Shown: positions 53,146 through 64,000 of the stretch, in pieces | Layout: each line of letters opens with the position of its first letter | Position numbering within the stretch: position 1 is the first letter of the stretch | NCBI RefSeq assembly: GCF_001592945.1 | Contig: NZ_LRPB01000048.1 | Coordinates: 62,001-126,000 of the forward strand | Reading direction: 5' to 3' | DNA: 64,000 nt | DNA from: Roseivirga seohaensis | GTDB taxonomy: Bacteria > Bacteroidota > Bacteroidia > Cytophagales > Cyclobacteriaceae | Translations under genes and position numbers: made by a program | Notes under the pieces: generated by a model | The model's database searches: none | The model's input: only the letters and a program-made list of their open reading frames with translations | What the model was told of the DNA's origin: nothing

Positions 53146-53631
53146 ATGAAAAAATTTATTTTCACATTATACATACTGACCTTCTGCTTTACGGCATTTG
53201 CTCAAAATGGCAGACCCCCACAAGACAGAGAGAAAATTCAGAAAGCGAAAATCGCATTCTTAACAAATCGTTTAGACTTGAGCGTAGATCAAGCCAAATT
53301 ATTCTGGCCAATATTTACAGAATACGATAGTAAGAAAATTGAGCTATCGCACCTGTATATTCAAAAGAAAAGAGAAATTTTCGCAAAGTCAGAAGACTCT
53401 AGAAACATGAAAGAAGAGGATGCTAATACCCTTTTAGATATTTATTTAGACCAAAAACAAGCGGAGTTAGATGTAGAAAAAACCTACATGAAGAAATTCA
53501 GTGAAGTTTTAAACTCAAGACAAATTTGGAGAATGATTTCTTTTGAAAGCGATTTTAGAAGATCGCTAATTGATCGTAGTATGAAACACGATGATAAGGA
53601 AGAACCTAAGCGAGGTGGTAATCGCAACTAA
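53146..53631 (+). CDS. Spy/CpxP-like periplasmic protein
   Basis: A signal peptide (MKKFIFTLYILTFCFTAFAQ) precedes a helical protein with LTNRLDLSVDQAKLFWPIFTEYDSKK, the family's LTxxQ-type helix pattern, and a basic C terminus. Spy/CpxP proteins bind or chaperone envelope proteins under stress. In Bacteroidota such a gene often follows an ECF sigma/anti-sigma pair. 161 aa. The terminator at 53656 ends the transcript. Confidence 0.7.
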   Translation: MKKFIFTLYILTFCFTAFAQNGRPPQDREKIQKAKIAFLTNRLDLSVDQAKLFWPIFTEYDSKKIELSHLYIQKKREIFAKSEDSRNMKEEDANTLLDIYLDQKQAELDVEKTYMKKFSEVLNSRQIWRMISFESDFRRSLIDRSMKHDDKEEPKRGGNRN

Positions 53632-53655
53632 AGCAATAACACCCCAGAAAAATTT

Positions 53656-53682
53656 AAATCCTGCTAACGCAGGATTTTTTGT
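53656..53682 (+). terminator. intrinsic terminator of the second ECF operon
   Basis: AAATCCTGC pairs with GCAGGATTT around TAAC, followed by a T run. Confidence 0.8.
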
Positions 53683-53725
53683 TTAATCCCATTTGATCAA
53701 GAATGGCATTGATGTAATTTGCGTT

Positions 53726-55022
53726 ATGACTCACCTCACTCTTTTTGAGTTAACCAGCCTCATTAAATCAGAACTCGAGAAAAATCTCGAACCTTCCTAT
53801 TGGGTTATTGCTGAAATCAGCGAAATGAGGCTTAATCCAAAAGGCCATTGCTATATGGAGTTGGTAGATAAAGAAGGTCAGTATGTAACCAGCAAAATCA
53901 GAGCAAACATTTGGGCTTATACCTACCGAAATCTTAGCGCTTGGTTTGAGTCCATTACAAAAACCTCGTTGCAGTCTGGAATAAAAGTATTGCTAAATGT
54001 TCAAGTACAGTATCACGAACTGTACGGCATGAGTCTGAATATTAAAGATATTGACCCGAACTTTACTCTAGGAGAGCGTGCCCGAAAACGTCAGGAAATA
54101 ATTCAAAAGCTTCAAGACGAAGGCGTATTCGATATCAACAAAGAACTAACACTCCCTATCGTTCCGCAATGCATCGCAATCATCAGTTCCGAAACTGCGG
54201 CTGGTTATGGTGATTTTAAAAATCAAATTGAACAAAACTCAAGAGGCTATTCTTTCACAACAAAACTCTTTCAATCGTTAATGCAGGGCGATCAAGCCCC
54301 AAGCGCTATAATATCGGCCTTACACCAAATTCATGCTGAAATACAAGCTTTTGATTTAGTGGTAATTATTCGCGGTGGTGGATCTCAGGTTGATCTAGAT
54401 TGTTTTGATGACTATGAATTAGCTTCTCATATTGCACAATTTCCCCTTCCTGTGATTACTGGAATTGGTCATGAACGAGATGAAACGATAGCCGATTTAG
54501 TAGCCCATACTCAAATGAAAACGCCTACCGCTGTGGCTGAATTCCTTATTTCTGGAATAGAACGTTATGACGATAGCCTAAACGAGATGGCCTATCGGTT
54601 AGAGAAATCAGGAAAACACCTTCTACAGGTTTCGGCTTACGAAATAATGAACGTGGGTTATTCATTAAAAACTTCGATGAAGGCAATAATGCATCAGTCT
54701 GAAAATGCATTAAACCAAAAACAGTTAAGGCTAAATTACGCGGTTAAAAATCTTTTTAGGGTTGAAAACAAGAAAGTAGATAACGTTGAATTACCCTTAG
54801 CGAAAGCTAAATACCAAAGACTAAAAGAAGCAGAAAAAAAATTGGACGGGCTGGAAAAACAGCTCAAATTACTTGACCCAGCATCGGTTTTAAATCGAGG
54901 TTATTCAATTACACTAATTAATGGAAAACCTATTTCCGCAGTACAAGATGTGAAAACTGGAGAAGAATTAGAAACCATAACTGCTAAACACAGAATTAAG
55001 AGTACGGTAAAATCAGCCAACA

Positions 55023-55030
<8 letters not shown>
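53726..55030 (+). CDS. xseA: exodeoxyribonuclease VII large subunit
   Basis: 434 aa from the ATG at 53726, whose N terminus LTLFELTSLIKSELEKNLE fits the family. OB-fold N domain (about 1-105) with WVIAEISEMRLNPKGHCYMEL, then the catalytic domain with IAIISSETAAGYGDF, DLVVIIRGGGSQVDLDCFDDYELA, FPLPVITGIGHERDETIAD and QMKTPTAVAEFL, then a coiled-coil C-terminal part. With XseB it degrades single-stranded DNA from both ends. It overlaps xseB by 8 bp. Confidence 0.95.
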
Positions 55031-57291
<2,261 letters not shown>

Positions 57292-57292
<1 letters not shown>

Positions 57293-57786
57293 TGTCATTA
57301 TTCGCAAAATCATCAACCGTAAATGATAATACCCAAGAAAGCTTCAAACTTTTTTCTGAGTCGAAACACATAGGGTTACTTTATTCTTGGGAAGACAGCC
57401 ATAAGGAAAAATCTATTCAAGAGTTCGCTAATTCATTAGGCTCAAACAAGTCCATTGACTTTTTGTGCTTCAACCCTATAAAAAAAATTCAACCGGCTAC
57501 AGAAAGCCCAACCTTTAGCCGAGCTGATTTCAATTTATTCGGAAAGATTCAGTCTGAAACTGTTCTATCTTTTATGGAAAAACCTTTCGACTACTTATTT
57601 CATCTTGATTTCGATATTAATTCATCTATTAAACCCTTGCTGACAAAATCAAGGGCTAATTGGAAAGTAGGTTGTCATTCAGACCAAGGTGAAGGCATTT
57701 ATGACCTGATGATTAAAATTAATAAAAGTGCAGGTTTGAAGAACTTATCAGACCAAATGCTTATTTATGTAAACGCATTGAAGTAA
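57292..57786 (+). CDS. DUF6913-type hypothetical protein
   Basis: 164 aa from the ATG at 57292, which shares a base with the ligA stop. The pattern FGLLY..., FCFNP, then FNLFGKIQSETVLSFMEKPFDYLFHLDFD and KSRANWKVG matches the Bacteroidota DUF6913 family, often next to dapA and ligA. Function unknown. The dapA start lies 5 bp downstream. Confidence 0.7.
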
Positions 57787-57791
57787 AGAAA

Positions 57792-58652
57792 ATGGAGATA
57801 TTAAAAGGTACAGGTGTAGCGCTAGTTACACCTTTTAATGAAGATTTAACAATTGATTTTGACGGGTTATTAAAGCTCTTAGAGCACACCGCCAAAGGGG
57901 TTGATTATTTCGTAGTACAAGGTACAACGGGAGAATCGGCCACTACTACTGCAGCGGAAAAAGCTGAGATTCTCTCGTTTGTAAAGAAGAATAATAAAAC
58001 TGGTTTACCCATTGTATATGGTATTGGAGGAAACAACACACAGTCTGTTTTAGACAATATTAAATCGGCTGATTTAGATGGCGTAGACGCAATACTATCT
58101 GTAAGTCCATACTATAATAAGCCAAGCCAAGAAGGAATTTATCAGCATTTTAAAATGATTGCCGATGCATCTCCGGTTCCTGTAATTTTATACAATGTAC
58201 CTGGTAGAACGCAATCAAATATATCAGCAAACACTACATTACGTTTGGCTCAACACAAAAATATTGTTGCAATTAAAGAAGCTTCTGGTGATTTAACACA
58301 GTGCATGTCCATTTCAAAAGATGCTCCGGAAGACTTTTTATTGATTTCTGGTGACGATTTATTGACAACTCCCATGATGGCGACTGGGGCAGTTGGTGTT
58401 ATTTCTGTGCTTGCAAATGCCTTCCCAGAAACCTTTAAGAGGATAACAAAGGCAGCATTTTCTGCCGATTTTAAAGCATCTTCAGAAGCCACTTTTGAGT
58501 TAATCGACATTAATCCTTTGATGTATGCAGAAAGCAACCCAGTAGGAATAAAGCAGGTTTTAGAAGAATTCGGTATATGTAAAAACTACGTACGAATGCC
58601 TCTATTACCAGCCTCAGAAGACCTTAAAACAAAGATTAAGGCTTTATTATAA
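57792..58652 (+). CDS. dapA: 4-hydroxy-tetrahydrodipicolinate synthase
   Basis: TIM-barrel class I aldolase of 286 aa that condenses pyruvate with aspartate semialdehyde, the first step of the lysine/DAP branch. Motifs: GTGVALVTPFNEDLTIDFDGL, QGTTGESATTT, VSPYYNKPSQEGIYQHF, YNVPGRTQSN and the Schiff-base lysine in IVAIKEASGD. Fifth gene of the xseA-xseB-ligA-DUF6913-dapA run. Confidence 0.95.
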   Translation: MEILKGTGVALVTPFNEDLTIDFDGLLKLLEHTAKGVDYFVVQGTTGESATTTAAEKAEILSFVKKNNKTGLPIVYGIGGNNTQSVLDNIKSADLDGVDAILSVSPYYNKPSQEGIYQHFKMIADASPVPVILYNVPGRTQSNISANTTLRLAQHKNIVAIKEASGDLTQCMSISKDAPEDFLLISGDDLLTTPMMATGAVGVISVLANAFPETFKRITKAAFSADFKASSEATFELIDINPLMYAESNPVGIKQVLEEFGICKNYVRMPLLPASEDLKTKIKALL

Positions 58653-58668
58653 GTAATTACAGCACAAA

Positions 58669-58704
58669 AAAAGAGAGGCCAATCTAACGATTAGCCTCTC
58701 TTTT
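58669..58704. terminator. terminator between dapA and the Hc1-like gene
   Basis: A 16-bp stem (AAAAGAGAGGC plus AATC, with their complements) around a TAAC loop. One pair is G-U on the minus strand but C-A on the plus strand, so it works best for the minus-strand gene. T runs flank both sides. Confidence 0.75.
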
Positions 58705-58725
58705 ATTTTTCAAAGGATGTAATAA

Positions 58726-58902
58726 TTATCCTTGGTTCTTAATGTTTTGAACATCAATTCGAATTTCTTGAGCTAAGTTCTTAAGGTCTTGCATTCCTTT
58801 TCTAACTCTAGTACCCGCAGCTTGATTTTTCTTGTCGTAGAACTTTTCGAAATCACCCTCTAAAGAGTCAATTAAGTTTTTTACTTCGCTAAATCTGCTC
58901 AT
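58726..58902 (-). CDS. histone H1/Hc1-like small basic protein
   Basis: 58 aa from the ATG at 58902. MSRFSEVKNLIDSLEGDFEKFYDKKNQAAGTRVRKGMQDLKNLAQEIR matches the chlamydial Hc1-like small proteins that recur in Bacteroidota and may bind DNA. The usual Lys/Ala-rich tail is missing, so this is the short core form. An upstream frame to 58950 lacks family support. Confidence 0.75.
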   Translation of the reverse strand: MSRFSEVKNLIDSLEGDFEKFYDKKNQAAGTRVRKGMQDLKNLAQEIRIDVQNIKNQG

Positions 58903-59000
58903 ATTATTTGTGCTTTTAAGGTTGTTGAAAAATGTTTGTTTGGATAGCAATTTAAATCAAAATACTCTATTTGCAACAGTCAGGGCACTTTTTTTTAACA

Positions 59001-60251
59001 TTACTCCCCAAAGGCAGCCGCTAACTCGGCATTTTTGTACTCACCGCTCGTTAACTTACCCTTAATTGCCTCAAATGCAGCAATAGTTTCGTTTACATCT
59101 TCCATACTGTGAGACGCTGTTGGAATTAGTCTTAAAATGATCATTCCTTTTGGCACTACTGGGTATATCACAACAGAACAGAAAATATTAAAATTCTCCC
59201 TTAAATCCTTACTTAAGGTTGCGGCCTCACCAACGGTTCCGTTCAGTACCACCGGAGTTACACTCGATTTGGTGGTTCCAATACTAAAACCTTTTGCTTG
59301 TAACCCACCTTGAAGTGCGTTTACAATTTTCCAAAGGTTTTCCTTATGCTGAGGCTGAGTTTTTATGATCTCTAATCTTTTAAGACCACCAATCACAAAT
59401 GGCATTGGTAATGCTTTCGCGAAAATCTGAGACCTCATATTGTATTTAAGGTAATGGATAATTCGCTTATCTCCTGCTACAAAAGCCCCAATCGCGGCCA
59501 TTGATTTAGCAAAGGTTGAGAAATACAAATCAACTTCATCAACACAATTCAAGTGCTCGTGGGTACCAGCACCAGTAGCTCCCATAGTACCAAAACCATG
59601 AGCATCATCTACAAAAAGTCTAAAGTTGAATTTAGATTTTAAGGCAGCAATCTCGTTTAATGAACCCAGGTTACCAGTCATCCCAAATACACCTTCGGTA
59701 ATCACTAAAATTCCACCTCCAGTTTCTTTAGTTAAACGAGTAGCTCTTTCAAGCTGCTTTTCAAGGTTTTCAATATCGTTATGTGGGTACACAAAGCGTT
59801 TACCCATGTGCAATCTTACGCCATCGATAATACAAGCATGCGATTCGCCATCATACACAATTACATCCTTACGATCAACCAAAGCATCTATAATAGAAAG
59901 AACGCCTTGATATCCGTAATTCAATAAATATCCAGATTCCTTGCCCACAAAAGAGGCCAAGCCCTGTTCTAATTCTTCATGATAATCCGTGTTTCCAGAC
60001 ATCATTCTAGCTCCCATAGGGTAAGCTAAGCCCCAATCGGCAGCAGCCTTAGCATCTGCCTCTCTAACTTCTGGCAGGTTACCCAAACCCAAATAGTTAT
60101 TTAAACTCCAAGTAAGGACTTCTTTGCCCATAAACTTCATTCGTGGAGCAATTTCACCTTCTAATTTAGGGAACGTAAAGTACCCTTCTGATATCTCTGA
60201 ATGTTTCCCTAATGGGCCGTTATCAGCAAGTAATTTTTCAAATAGATCCAA
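59001..60251 (-). CDS. spt: AOS-family PLP acyltransferase (serine palmitoyltransferase-like)
   Basis: Alpha-oxoamine synthase fold, 416 aa. NNYLGLGNLPEVREAD, MGARMMSGNTDYHEELEQGLASF, YDGESHACIIDGVRLH, VDDAHGFGTMGATGAGTHEH and the PLP lysine in STFAKSMAAIGAFVAG. In Bacteroidota this group makes the sphingoid base of sphingolipids or the cysteate-derived base of sulfonolipids. Glycine C-acetyltransferase and AONS are related alternatives. The gene has a strong Bacteroidota promoter at 60298-60329. Confidence 0.85.
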   Translation of the reverse strand: MDLFEKLLADNGPLGKHSEISEGYFTFPKLEGEIAPRMKFMGKEVLTWSLNNYLGLGNLPEVREADAKAAADWGLAYPMGARMMSGNTDYHEELEQGLASFVGKESGYLLNYGYQGVLSIIDALVDRKDVIVYDGESHACIIDGVRLHMGKRFVYPHNDIENLEKQLERATRLTKETGGGILVITEGVFGMTGNLGSLNEIAALKSKFNFRLFVDDAHGFGTMGATGAGTHEHLNCVDEVDLYFSTFAKSMAAIGAFVAGDKRIIHYLKYNMRSQIFAKALPMPFVIGGLKRLEIIKTQPQHKENLWKIVNALQGGLQAKGFSIGTTKSSVTPVVLNGTVGEAATLSKDLRENFNIFCSVVIYPVVPKGMIILRLIPTASHSMEDVNETIAAFEAIKGKLTSGEYKNAELAAAFGE

Positions 60252-60297
60252 TTCCTTTAGACTTTAAGTTGATTAACCTAAGTAACAAATAAGGCTG

Positions 60298-60329
60298 CAA
60301 ATGTAACACTATAAACGCCATTTATCAAA
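60298..60329 (-). promoter_or_regulatory. Bacteroidota-type promoter of the AOS synthase gene
   Basis: TTG within a T tract, 20 nt, then TACATTTG, giving a leader of about 40 nt. One of the best matches in the window. Confidence 0.65.
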
Positions 60330-60410
60330 AAACCGCAGGTATATATCACAAGCCCAAACTTAGATTTTAGCAGATAATTAATTAGCATTGTAAGCAAAAT
60401 TTTGAAGGGA

Positions 60411-61907
60411 ATGGAAATCAGGAAAATAAAGAAAATTTTAGTAGCCAACCGCGGTGAAATTGCTATCAGGGTAATGAAAACAGCCCGCGAAATGGGAATC
60501 AAAACCGTAGCCATATATAGCGATGCAGACCGCCATTCGCCACATGTGCGCTATGCAGACGAAGCCGTTAACGTTGGTCCTCCTCCTTCCGCACAGTCTT
60601 ATTTAATGACTGATAAGATTATCGAAATTTGTAAAGACTTAGCAGTTGATGCCGTGCATCCTGGCTATGGATTCCTCTCCGAAAACGCTGGCTTTGCAAA
60701 AAAGATAGAAGAAAACGGTATCATTTTTATTGGCCCATCTACAAAAGCTATTGAAATTATGGGCGATAAGCTCTCTGCCAAAGAGGCTGTATCGGGCTAT
60801 AATGTTCCTATGGTACCAGGAGTAAATCATGCCGTTACAGATCCAGAAGAGGCAAGAAAAATTGCTGAGCAAGTAGGTTACCCGGTTCTAATTAAGGCCA
60901 GCGCTGGTGGTGGCGGTAAAGGAATGAGGGTTGTCGAAAATCCAGAAGAACTAGAAGAGCAAATGAAACGTGCCATTAGCGAAGCACAATCTGCTTTTGG
61001 TAATGGCGCTGTTTTCGTTGAAAAATTCATCACTTCTCCACGTCATATCGAAATTCAGGTATTGGGTGATAAACATGGAAACTTAGTTTACCTTTTCGAA
61101 CGCGAATGTTCTATTCAAAGAAGACATCAAAAAGTAATTGAAGAAGCTCCCTCTGCCATTCTCACTCCAGAAAAGCGTAAAGCCATGGGCGAAGCTGCTT
61201 TGGGAGTTGCCAAGTCTTGCGACTACTACAGTGCAGGTACGGTAGAGTTTATTGTAGACGAAAATTTAGATTTCTTCTTTTTAGAAATGAATACACGTTT
61301 ACAAGTAGAACACCCCGTTACCGAAGAAATTACCGGTGTAGACTTAGTAAAGGAACAGATTTTAATTGCCGAAGGTCATCCATTAAGCTTTAAACAAGAA
61401 GACCTTAAAATAAAAGGACATTCATTGGAAGTAAGGGTTTATGCTGAAGACCCAACCAATAATTTCCTACCAGATATTGGATATTTAAGCACCTACAATC
61501 GACCTGAGGGGCCAGGGATCAGAGTAGATGACGGTTTTGAAGAGGGAATGGATATTCCTATCTATTACGACCCAATGATAGCCAAGCTTATTGCCTCAGG
61601 AAAAGACCGAACTGAAGCCATTGAAAGAATGGTAAAAGCTATTCAGGAATATGAAATAACAGGTTTTAAAACTACGCTTAACTTCTGCGAATTCGCCATT
61701 AAGCACGAAGCCTTTACTTCAGGTAAATTCGACACCAAGTTTGTAGAAACATATTACAAACCTGAATTGCTTCAAGAAGTAAACCCCGAGCATCACGACA
61801 TTGCTTTGGTACTTGCTGCTTTAATCAGTGAAGAAAAAAGTAACAATAGTCTCAAGTTAAAGAGTAACACTACCTCCAGTAACTGGAAGCTAAGAGTACG
61901 CGACTAA
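60411..61907 (+). CDS. accC: acetyl-CoA carboxylase biotin carboxylase subunit
   Basis: ATP-grasp biotin carboxylase of 498 aa from the ATG at 60411. KKILVANRGEIAIRVMKTAREMG, the flexible loop KASAGGGGKGMRVV, EMNTRLQVEHPVTE and the C-terminal KLIASGKDR. The C terminus runs about 50 residues past the usual end with a polar tail (KSNNSLKLKSNTTSS) but no biotinyl motif, so BCCP must be separate. Followed 5 bp later by DUF1015. Confidence 0.95.
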   Translation: MEIRKIKKILVANRGEIAIRVMKTAREMGIKTVAIYSDADRHSPHVRYADEAVNVGPPPSAQSYLMTDKIIEICKDLAVDAVHPGYGFLSENAGFAKKIEENGIIFIGPSTKAIEIMGDKLSAKEAVSGYNVPMVPGVNHAVTDPEEARKIAEQVGYPVLIKASAGGGGKGMRVVENPEELEEQMKRAISEAQSAFGNGAVFVEKFITSPRHIEIQVLGDKHGNLVYLFERECSIQRRHQKVIEEAPSAILTPEKRKAMGEAALGVAKSCDYYSAGTVEFIVDENLDFFFLEMNTRLQVEHPVTEEITGVDLVKEQILIAEGHPLSFKQEDLKIKGHSLEVRVYAEDPTNNFLPDIGYLSTYNRPEGPGIRVDDGFEEGMDIPIYYDPMIAKLIASGKDRTEAIERMVKAIQEYEITGFKTTLNFCEFAIKHEAFTSGKFDTKFVETYYKPELLQEVNPEHHDIALVLAALISEEKSNNSLKLKSNTTSSNWKLRVRD

Positions 61908-61912
61908 ACATT

Positions 61913-63211
61913 ATGGCAAGAATAAAACCCTTTCGCGCTTGGCGATATAACCGTGAATTATCAAATAAAATTGAAGATTTAGCTTCTCCCCTTTTTGATG
62001 TCGTTTCAAAAAAACAACGAGAGGCACTTTATAACAATCCATATAACAGCATCCACATCAGCGTTCCTAGAGATATCGAAACGCAGAAGAGGACAGTAGA
62101 AGAATGGAAGGCAGAAGGCATTATCAATCAAGATCAAATTCCGGGCATTTACGTTTATTACCAACATTTTACACTACCCGGCAGTAGACGAACATATATT
62201 AGAAAGGGCTTTATTTGCTTTATAGAAGCCACAGATTGGAACAGTGTAGATTCTGATGTGCTTCGCCATGAGAACACAATGCCGCATTCTGTAAACGACA
62301 GAATAGATATTTTAGCACAAAGCCAAATGAATGTGAGTCCAACGCATGGGCTTTATTTCGACCCTGAATTTAGCCTTGAGCAATACATGGACGAAAGCAT
62401 GAAAAACCCCATTTATGATAGGGAAGATTATCAGGGTGTTCGTGATGTTTTGAGTGTAATTCATGATTTTGAAGTCATCAAAAAGTTTGTGGCTAAACTG
62501 AAAGATCAGCAAGTGATTTTAGCCGATGGTCATCATAGATACGAAGGCTCTTTGCTATATAAACAGCGAATGAAGGCTCAAAACCCAAACCACACTGGTA
62601 ATGAGGCTTACAATTTTCATTTGATGTACCTGACCAATGCAGAAGCCGATGATTTAAGAATTCTACCTACCCACAGATTACTCTCTGGCTTAAAAAACTT
62701 CAACAAAGAAGATCTGCTCAATACGCTTTCTGAAGACTTTATTATTAAACCACTTGACAACCCAAATGATGTAAATGAAATCATTTTAGGCAAAAAATGG
62801 GCCTTTGGTTTATTATTTGGAAAAGAGGCCGTGAAAGTAAGATTGAAGCCTGAACGAATTACTGAACTCAAATGGAATTTCCCTCAGGTAGTTAAAGATT
62901 TGGACTTAACCGTAATGCACTATTTTATCATAGAAAAAGCATTGGGTATTTTAGGTAAAGACCAACGAAGTTCTGAGCATATTTCCTTTGAAAGAAACTT
63001 CTCAAACTGTTTAGAAAAAACCATTACTGGGGAAGTGGATTTTGCCATTATCACTCAAGATATCAGCATGGAAGATGTGAAAAACGTTTGCCACTCAGGA
63101 TATACCCTACCCCAAAAATCGACCTACTTCTACCCTAAAGTAATTAGTGGTTATTTATTCGGATCAATTAAAGAAGATGAATTTACCCTACCATTTGATA
63201 TTGGCTTCTAA
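61913..63211 (+). CDS. DUF1015 family protein
   Basis: 432 aa. IKPFRAWRYN at the N terminus, DIETQKRTVEEWKAEG, LADGHHRYEGSLLYKQRM and a C-terminal FTLPFDIGF region. The family is conserved in Bacteroidota, with members next to serA/serC in other bacteria, and its role is unknown. It overlaps maf by 35 bp, an unusually long overlap, which suggests coupled translation. Confidence 0.85.
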   Translation: MARIKPFRAWRYNRELSNKIEDLASPLFDVVSKKQREALYNNPYNSIHISVPRDIETQKRTVEEWKAEGIINQDQIPGIYVYYQHFTLPGSRRTYIRKGFICFIEATDWNSVDSDVLRHENTMPHSVNDRIDILAQSQMNVSPTHGLYFDPEFSLEQYMDESMKNPIYDREDYQGVRDVLSVIHDFEVIKKFVAKLKDQQVILADGHHRYEGSLLYKQRMKAQNPNHTGNEAYNFHLMYLTNAEADDLRILPTHRLLSGLKNFNKEDLLNTLSEDFIIKPLDNPNDVNEIILGKKWAFGLLFGKEAVKVRLKPERITELKWNFPQVVKDLDLTVMHYFIIEKALGILGKDQRSSEHISFERNFSNCLEKTITGEVDFAIITQDISMEDVKNVCHSGYTLPQKSTYFYPKVISGYLFGSIKEDEFTLPFDIGF

Positions 63212-63743
63212 ATCTCCTCGAAGACAAGAACTGCTTCGATCTTTGGAAGTGGATTTTGAAATCAGAACAAAAGAGGTGGACGAGTCTTTTCCTCTATCAA
63301 TACCCGTAAACGAAGTAGCTGAGTATTTAGCAGTTAAAAAATCTGATGCTTTTGAGAATTTAGAAGAAAACGAATTAGTCATTACTTCCGACACTACGGT
63401 TTTGAATGAAGACCAAATTTTAAATAAAGCCGAAAATGCACAGGAAGCGTTTCAAATGATTCAGTCGCTTTCAGGAAAAACGCATCAGGTAATCACAGGC
63501 GTTTGTCTTCGTTCTTCCAATAAAAAAAGAAGTTTTTCAGAAACTACCAAAGTCACTTTTCGAAAGCTAGAAAAAGCTGAAATCGAGCATTATATCAAAA
63601 AATACAAGCCTTTCGACAAGGCGGGTGCCTACGGAATCCAAGAATGGATTGGCATGGTGGGGATCGAGAAAATTGAAGGTGATTTTTACAATGTGATGGG
63701 CCTGCCCTTGCACAAGCTATATAAAGAACTTCTAAGTTTTTAA
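63177..63743 (+). CDS. maf: Maf-family nucleoside triphosphate pyrophosphatase
   Basis: 188 aa from the ATG at 63177. LILASKSPRRQELLRSL, then TSDTTVLNE, LSGKTHQVITGV and the C-terminal AGAYGIQEW. It hydrolyses modified or non-canonical NTPs such as dTTP, UTP or m7GTP, depending on subfamily. An upstream frame from 63147 is the DUF1015 overlap and not family-supported. Confidence 0.9.
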   Translation: MNLPYHLILASKSPRRQELLRSLEVDFEIRTKEVDESFPLSIPVNEVAEYLAVKKSDAFENLEENELVITSDTTVLNEDQILNKAENAQEAFQMIQSLSGKTHQVITGVCLRSSNKKRSFSETTKVTFRKLEKAEIEHYIKKYKPFDKAGAYGIQEWIGMVGIEKIEGDFYNVMGLPLHKLYKELLSF

Positions 63744-63818
63744 TCTTCCCTTCATTTCTCATTGAAATCAATTCTGAACTTTAGTAACTAGCTATGGGTT
63801 AAATCGCTAATTTTAATC

Positions 63819-64000
63819 ATGCTTGATTTTTGGTTCACGCTTTCTCCTTTCCTTCTAGGGCTATATTATTTAGCTATTTTTATTGTGGTCATTAATATTT
63901 TGCTTGAAAACAGAAACCCGCTAAAAACGCATTCTTACCTCTTACTGTTATTATTATTGCCTGTTTTAGGCCTAATCATCTATCTATTTTTTGGGCAGCA
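63819..64000 (+). CDS. cls: cardiolipin synthase, N-terminal part (truncated by window end)
   Basis: Two hydrophobic helices separated by a short loop, the second within LLLLLLLPVLGLIIYLFFG, match the N-terminal domain of Cls (LENRNPLKTHSYLL...IYLFFG). The phospholipase D domains are beyond the window edge. It likely makes cardiolipin from phosphatidylglycerol. The ATG at 63819 is 76 bp after maf. Confidence 0.75.
   Translation, partial: MLDFWFTLSPFLLGLYYLAIFIVVINILLENRNPLKTHSYLLLLLLLPVLGLIIYLFFGQ

Overview
The window looks like a chromosomal segment of a Bacteroidota bacterium, most likely order Cytophagales (Roseivirga/Fulvivirga-like). The assignment is by inference. It rests on AT-rich DNA, many start sites preceded by the Bacteroidota -7 element TAnnTTTG rather than a Shine-Dalgarno box, and families typical of the phylum: DUF6090, DUF4159, DUF4397, LruC, DUF6913, 7TMR-DISM kinases, a BlaI/M56-TonB pair, PnuT under a TPP riboswitch, and an AOS-family sphingolipid-type synthase. 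Most genes are housekeeping. There is no prophage, integrase, IS transposase, CRISPR array, rRNA or tRNA.

Layout. 0-9.5 kb: sufU-sufS Fe-S assembly genes, a GPP34-fold protein, DUF6090, accA, an AI-2E-type transporter, a secreted M20 peptidase, an anchored DNA/RNA nuclease and a TPR lipoprotein. 9.7-14.1 kb: dapD, a glycosyltransferase, a DtxR-type metalloregulator with two matching upstream palindromes, and mnmE. 14.1-15.3 kb: a GxxExxY gene sitting inside one copy of a repeat, followed by five gene-less tandem copies of about 122 bp. 15.3-17.0 kb: a TPP-riboswitch operon of pnuT and an acyl-CoA-dehydrogenase-like flavoprotein. 17-22 kb: a LruC lipoprotein, an Asp/Asn beta-hydroxylase-like protein, a cupin-like protein, then hipBA with four copies of an ACCTA-N6-TAGGT-type palindrome upstream. 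22-29 kb: mostly hypothetical envelope proteins, a DUF4397 lipoprotein and an LbtU-like porin.

29-40 kb: a LOG-family phosphoribohydrolase, a hybrid histidine kinase, a NUDIX hydrolase, DUF4159, the BlaI/M56-TonB pair, smc and an SGNH hydrolase. 40.7-43.2 kb: a YceI-porin-YceI cluster. 43.4-46.8 kb: an ECF sigma factor, its membrane anti-sigma factor and two secreted proteins that share a repeated module. 46.9-47.2 kb: a structured non-coding RNA on the minus strand with its own promoter element and terminator. 47.4-51.7 kb: an MFS transporter, a class V aminotransferase, a double universal stress protein, a small heme-binding protein and a MarR regulator. 51.9-53.6 kb: a second ECF module with a triple-repeat anti-sigma-like protein and a Spy/CpxP-like protein. 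53.7-58.7 kb: the tightly packed xseA-xseB-ligA-DUF6913-dapA run. 58.7-64 kb: a small Hc1-like protein, the AOS synthase, accC, DUF1015, maf and the start of a cardiolipin synthase gene.

Functional threads: fatty-acid and lipid supply (accA, accC, AOS synthase, cls), lysine and cell-wall precursors (dapD, dapA), DNA maintenance (smc, ligA, xseAB), envelope stress signalling (two ECF modules, the hybrid kinase, BlaI/M56) and cofactor or metal control (suf, TPP-PnuT, DtxR). The most unusual non-coding structures are the GxxExxY-associated repeat family, the hipBA operator array (one copy lies inside a terminator hairpin) and the orphan structured RNA.
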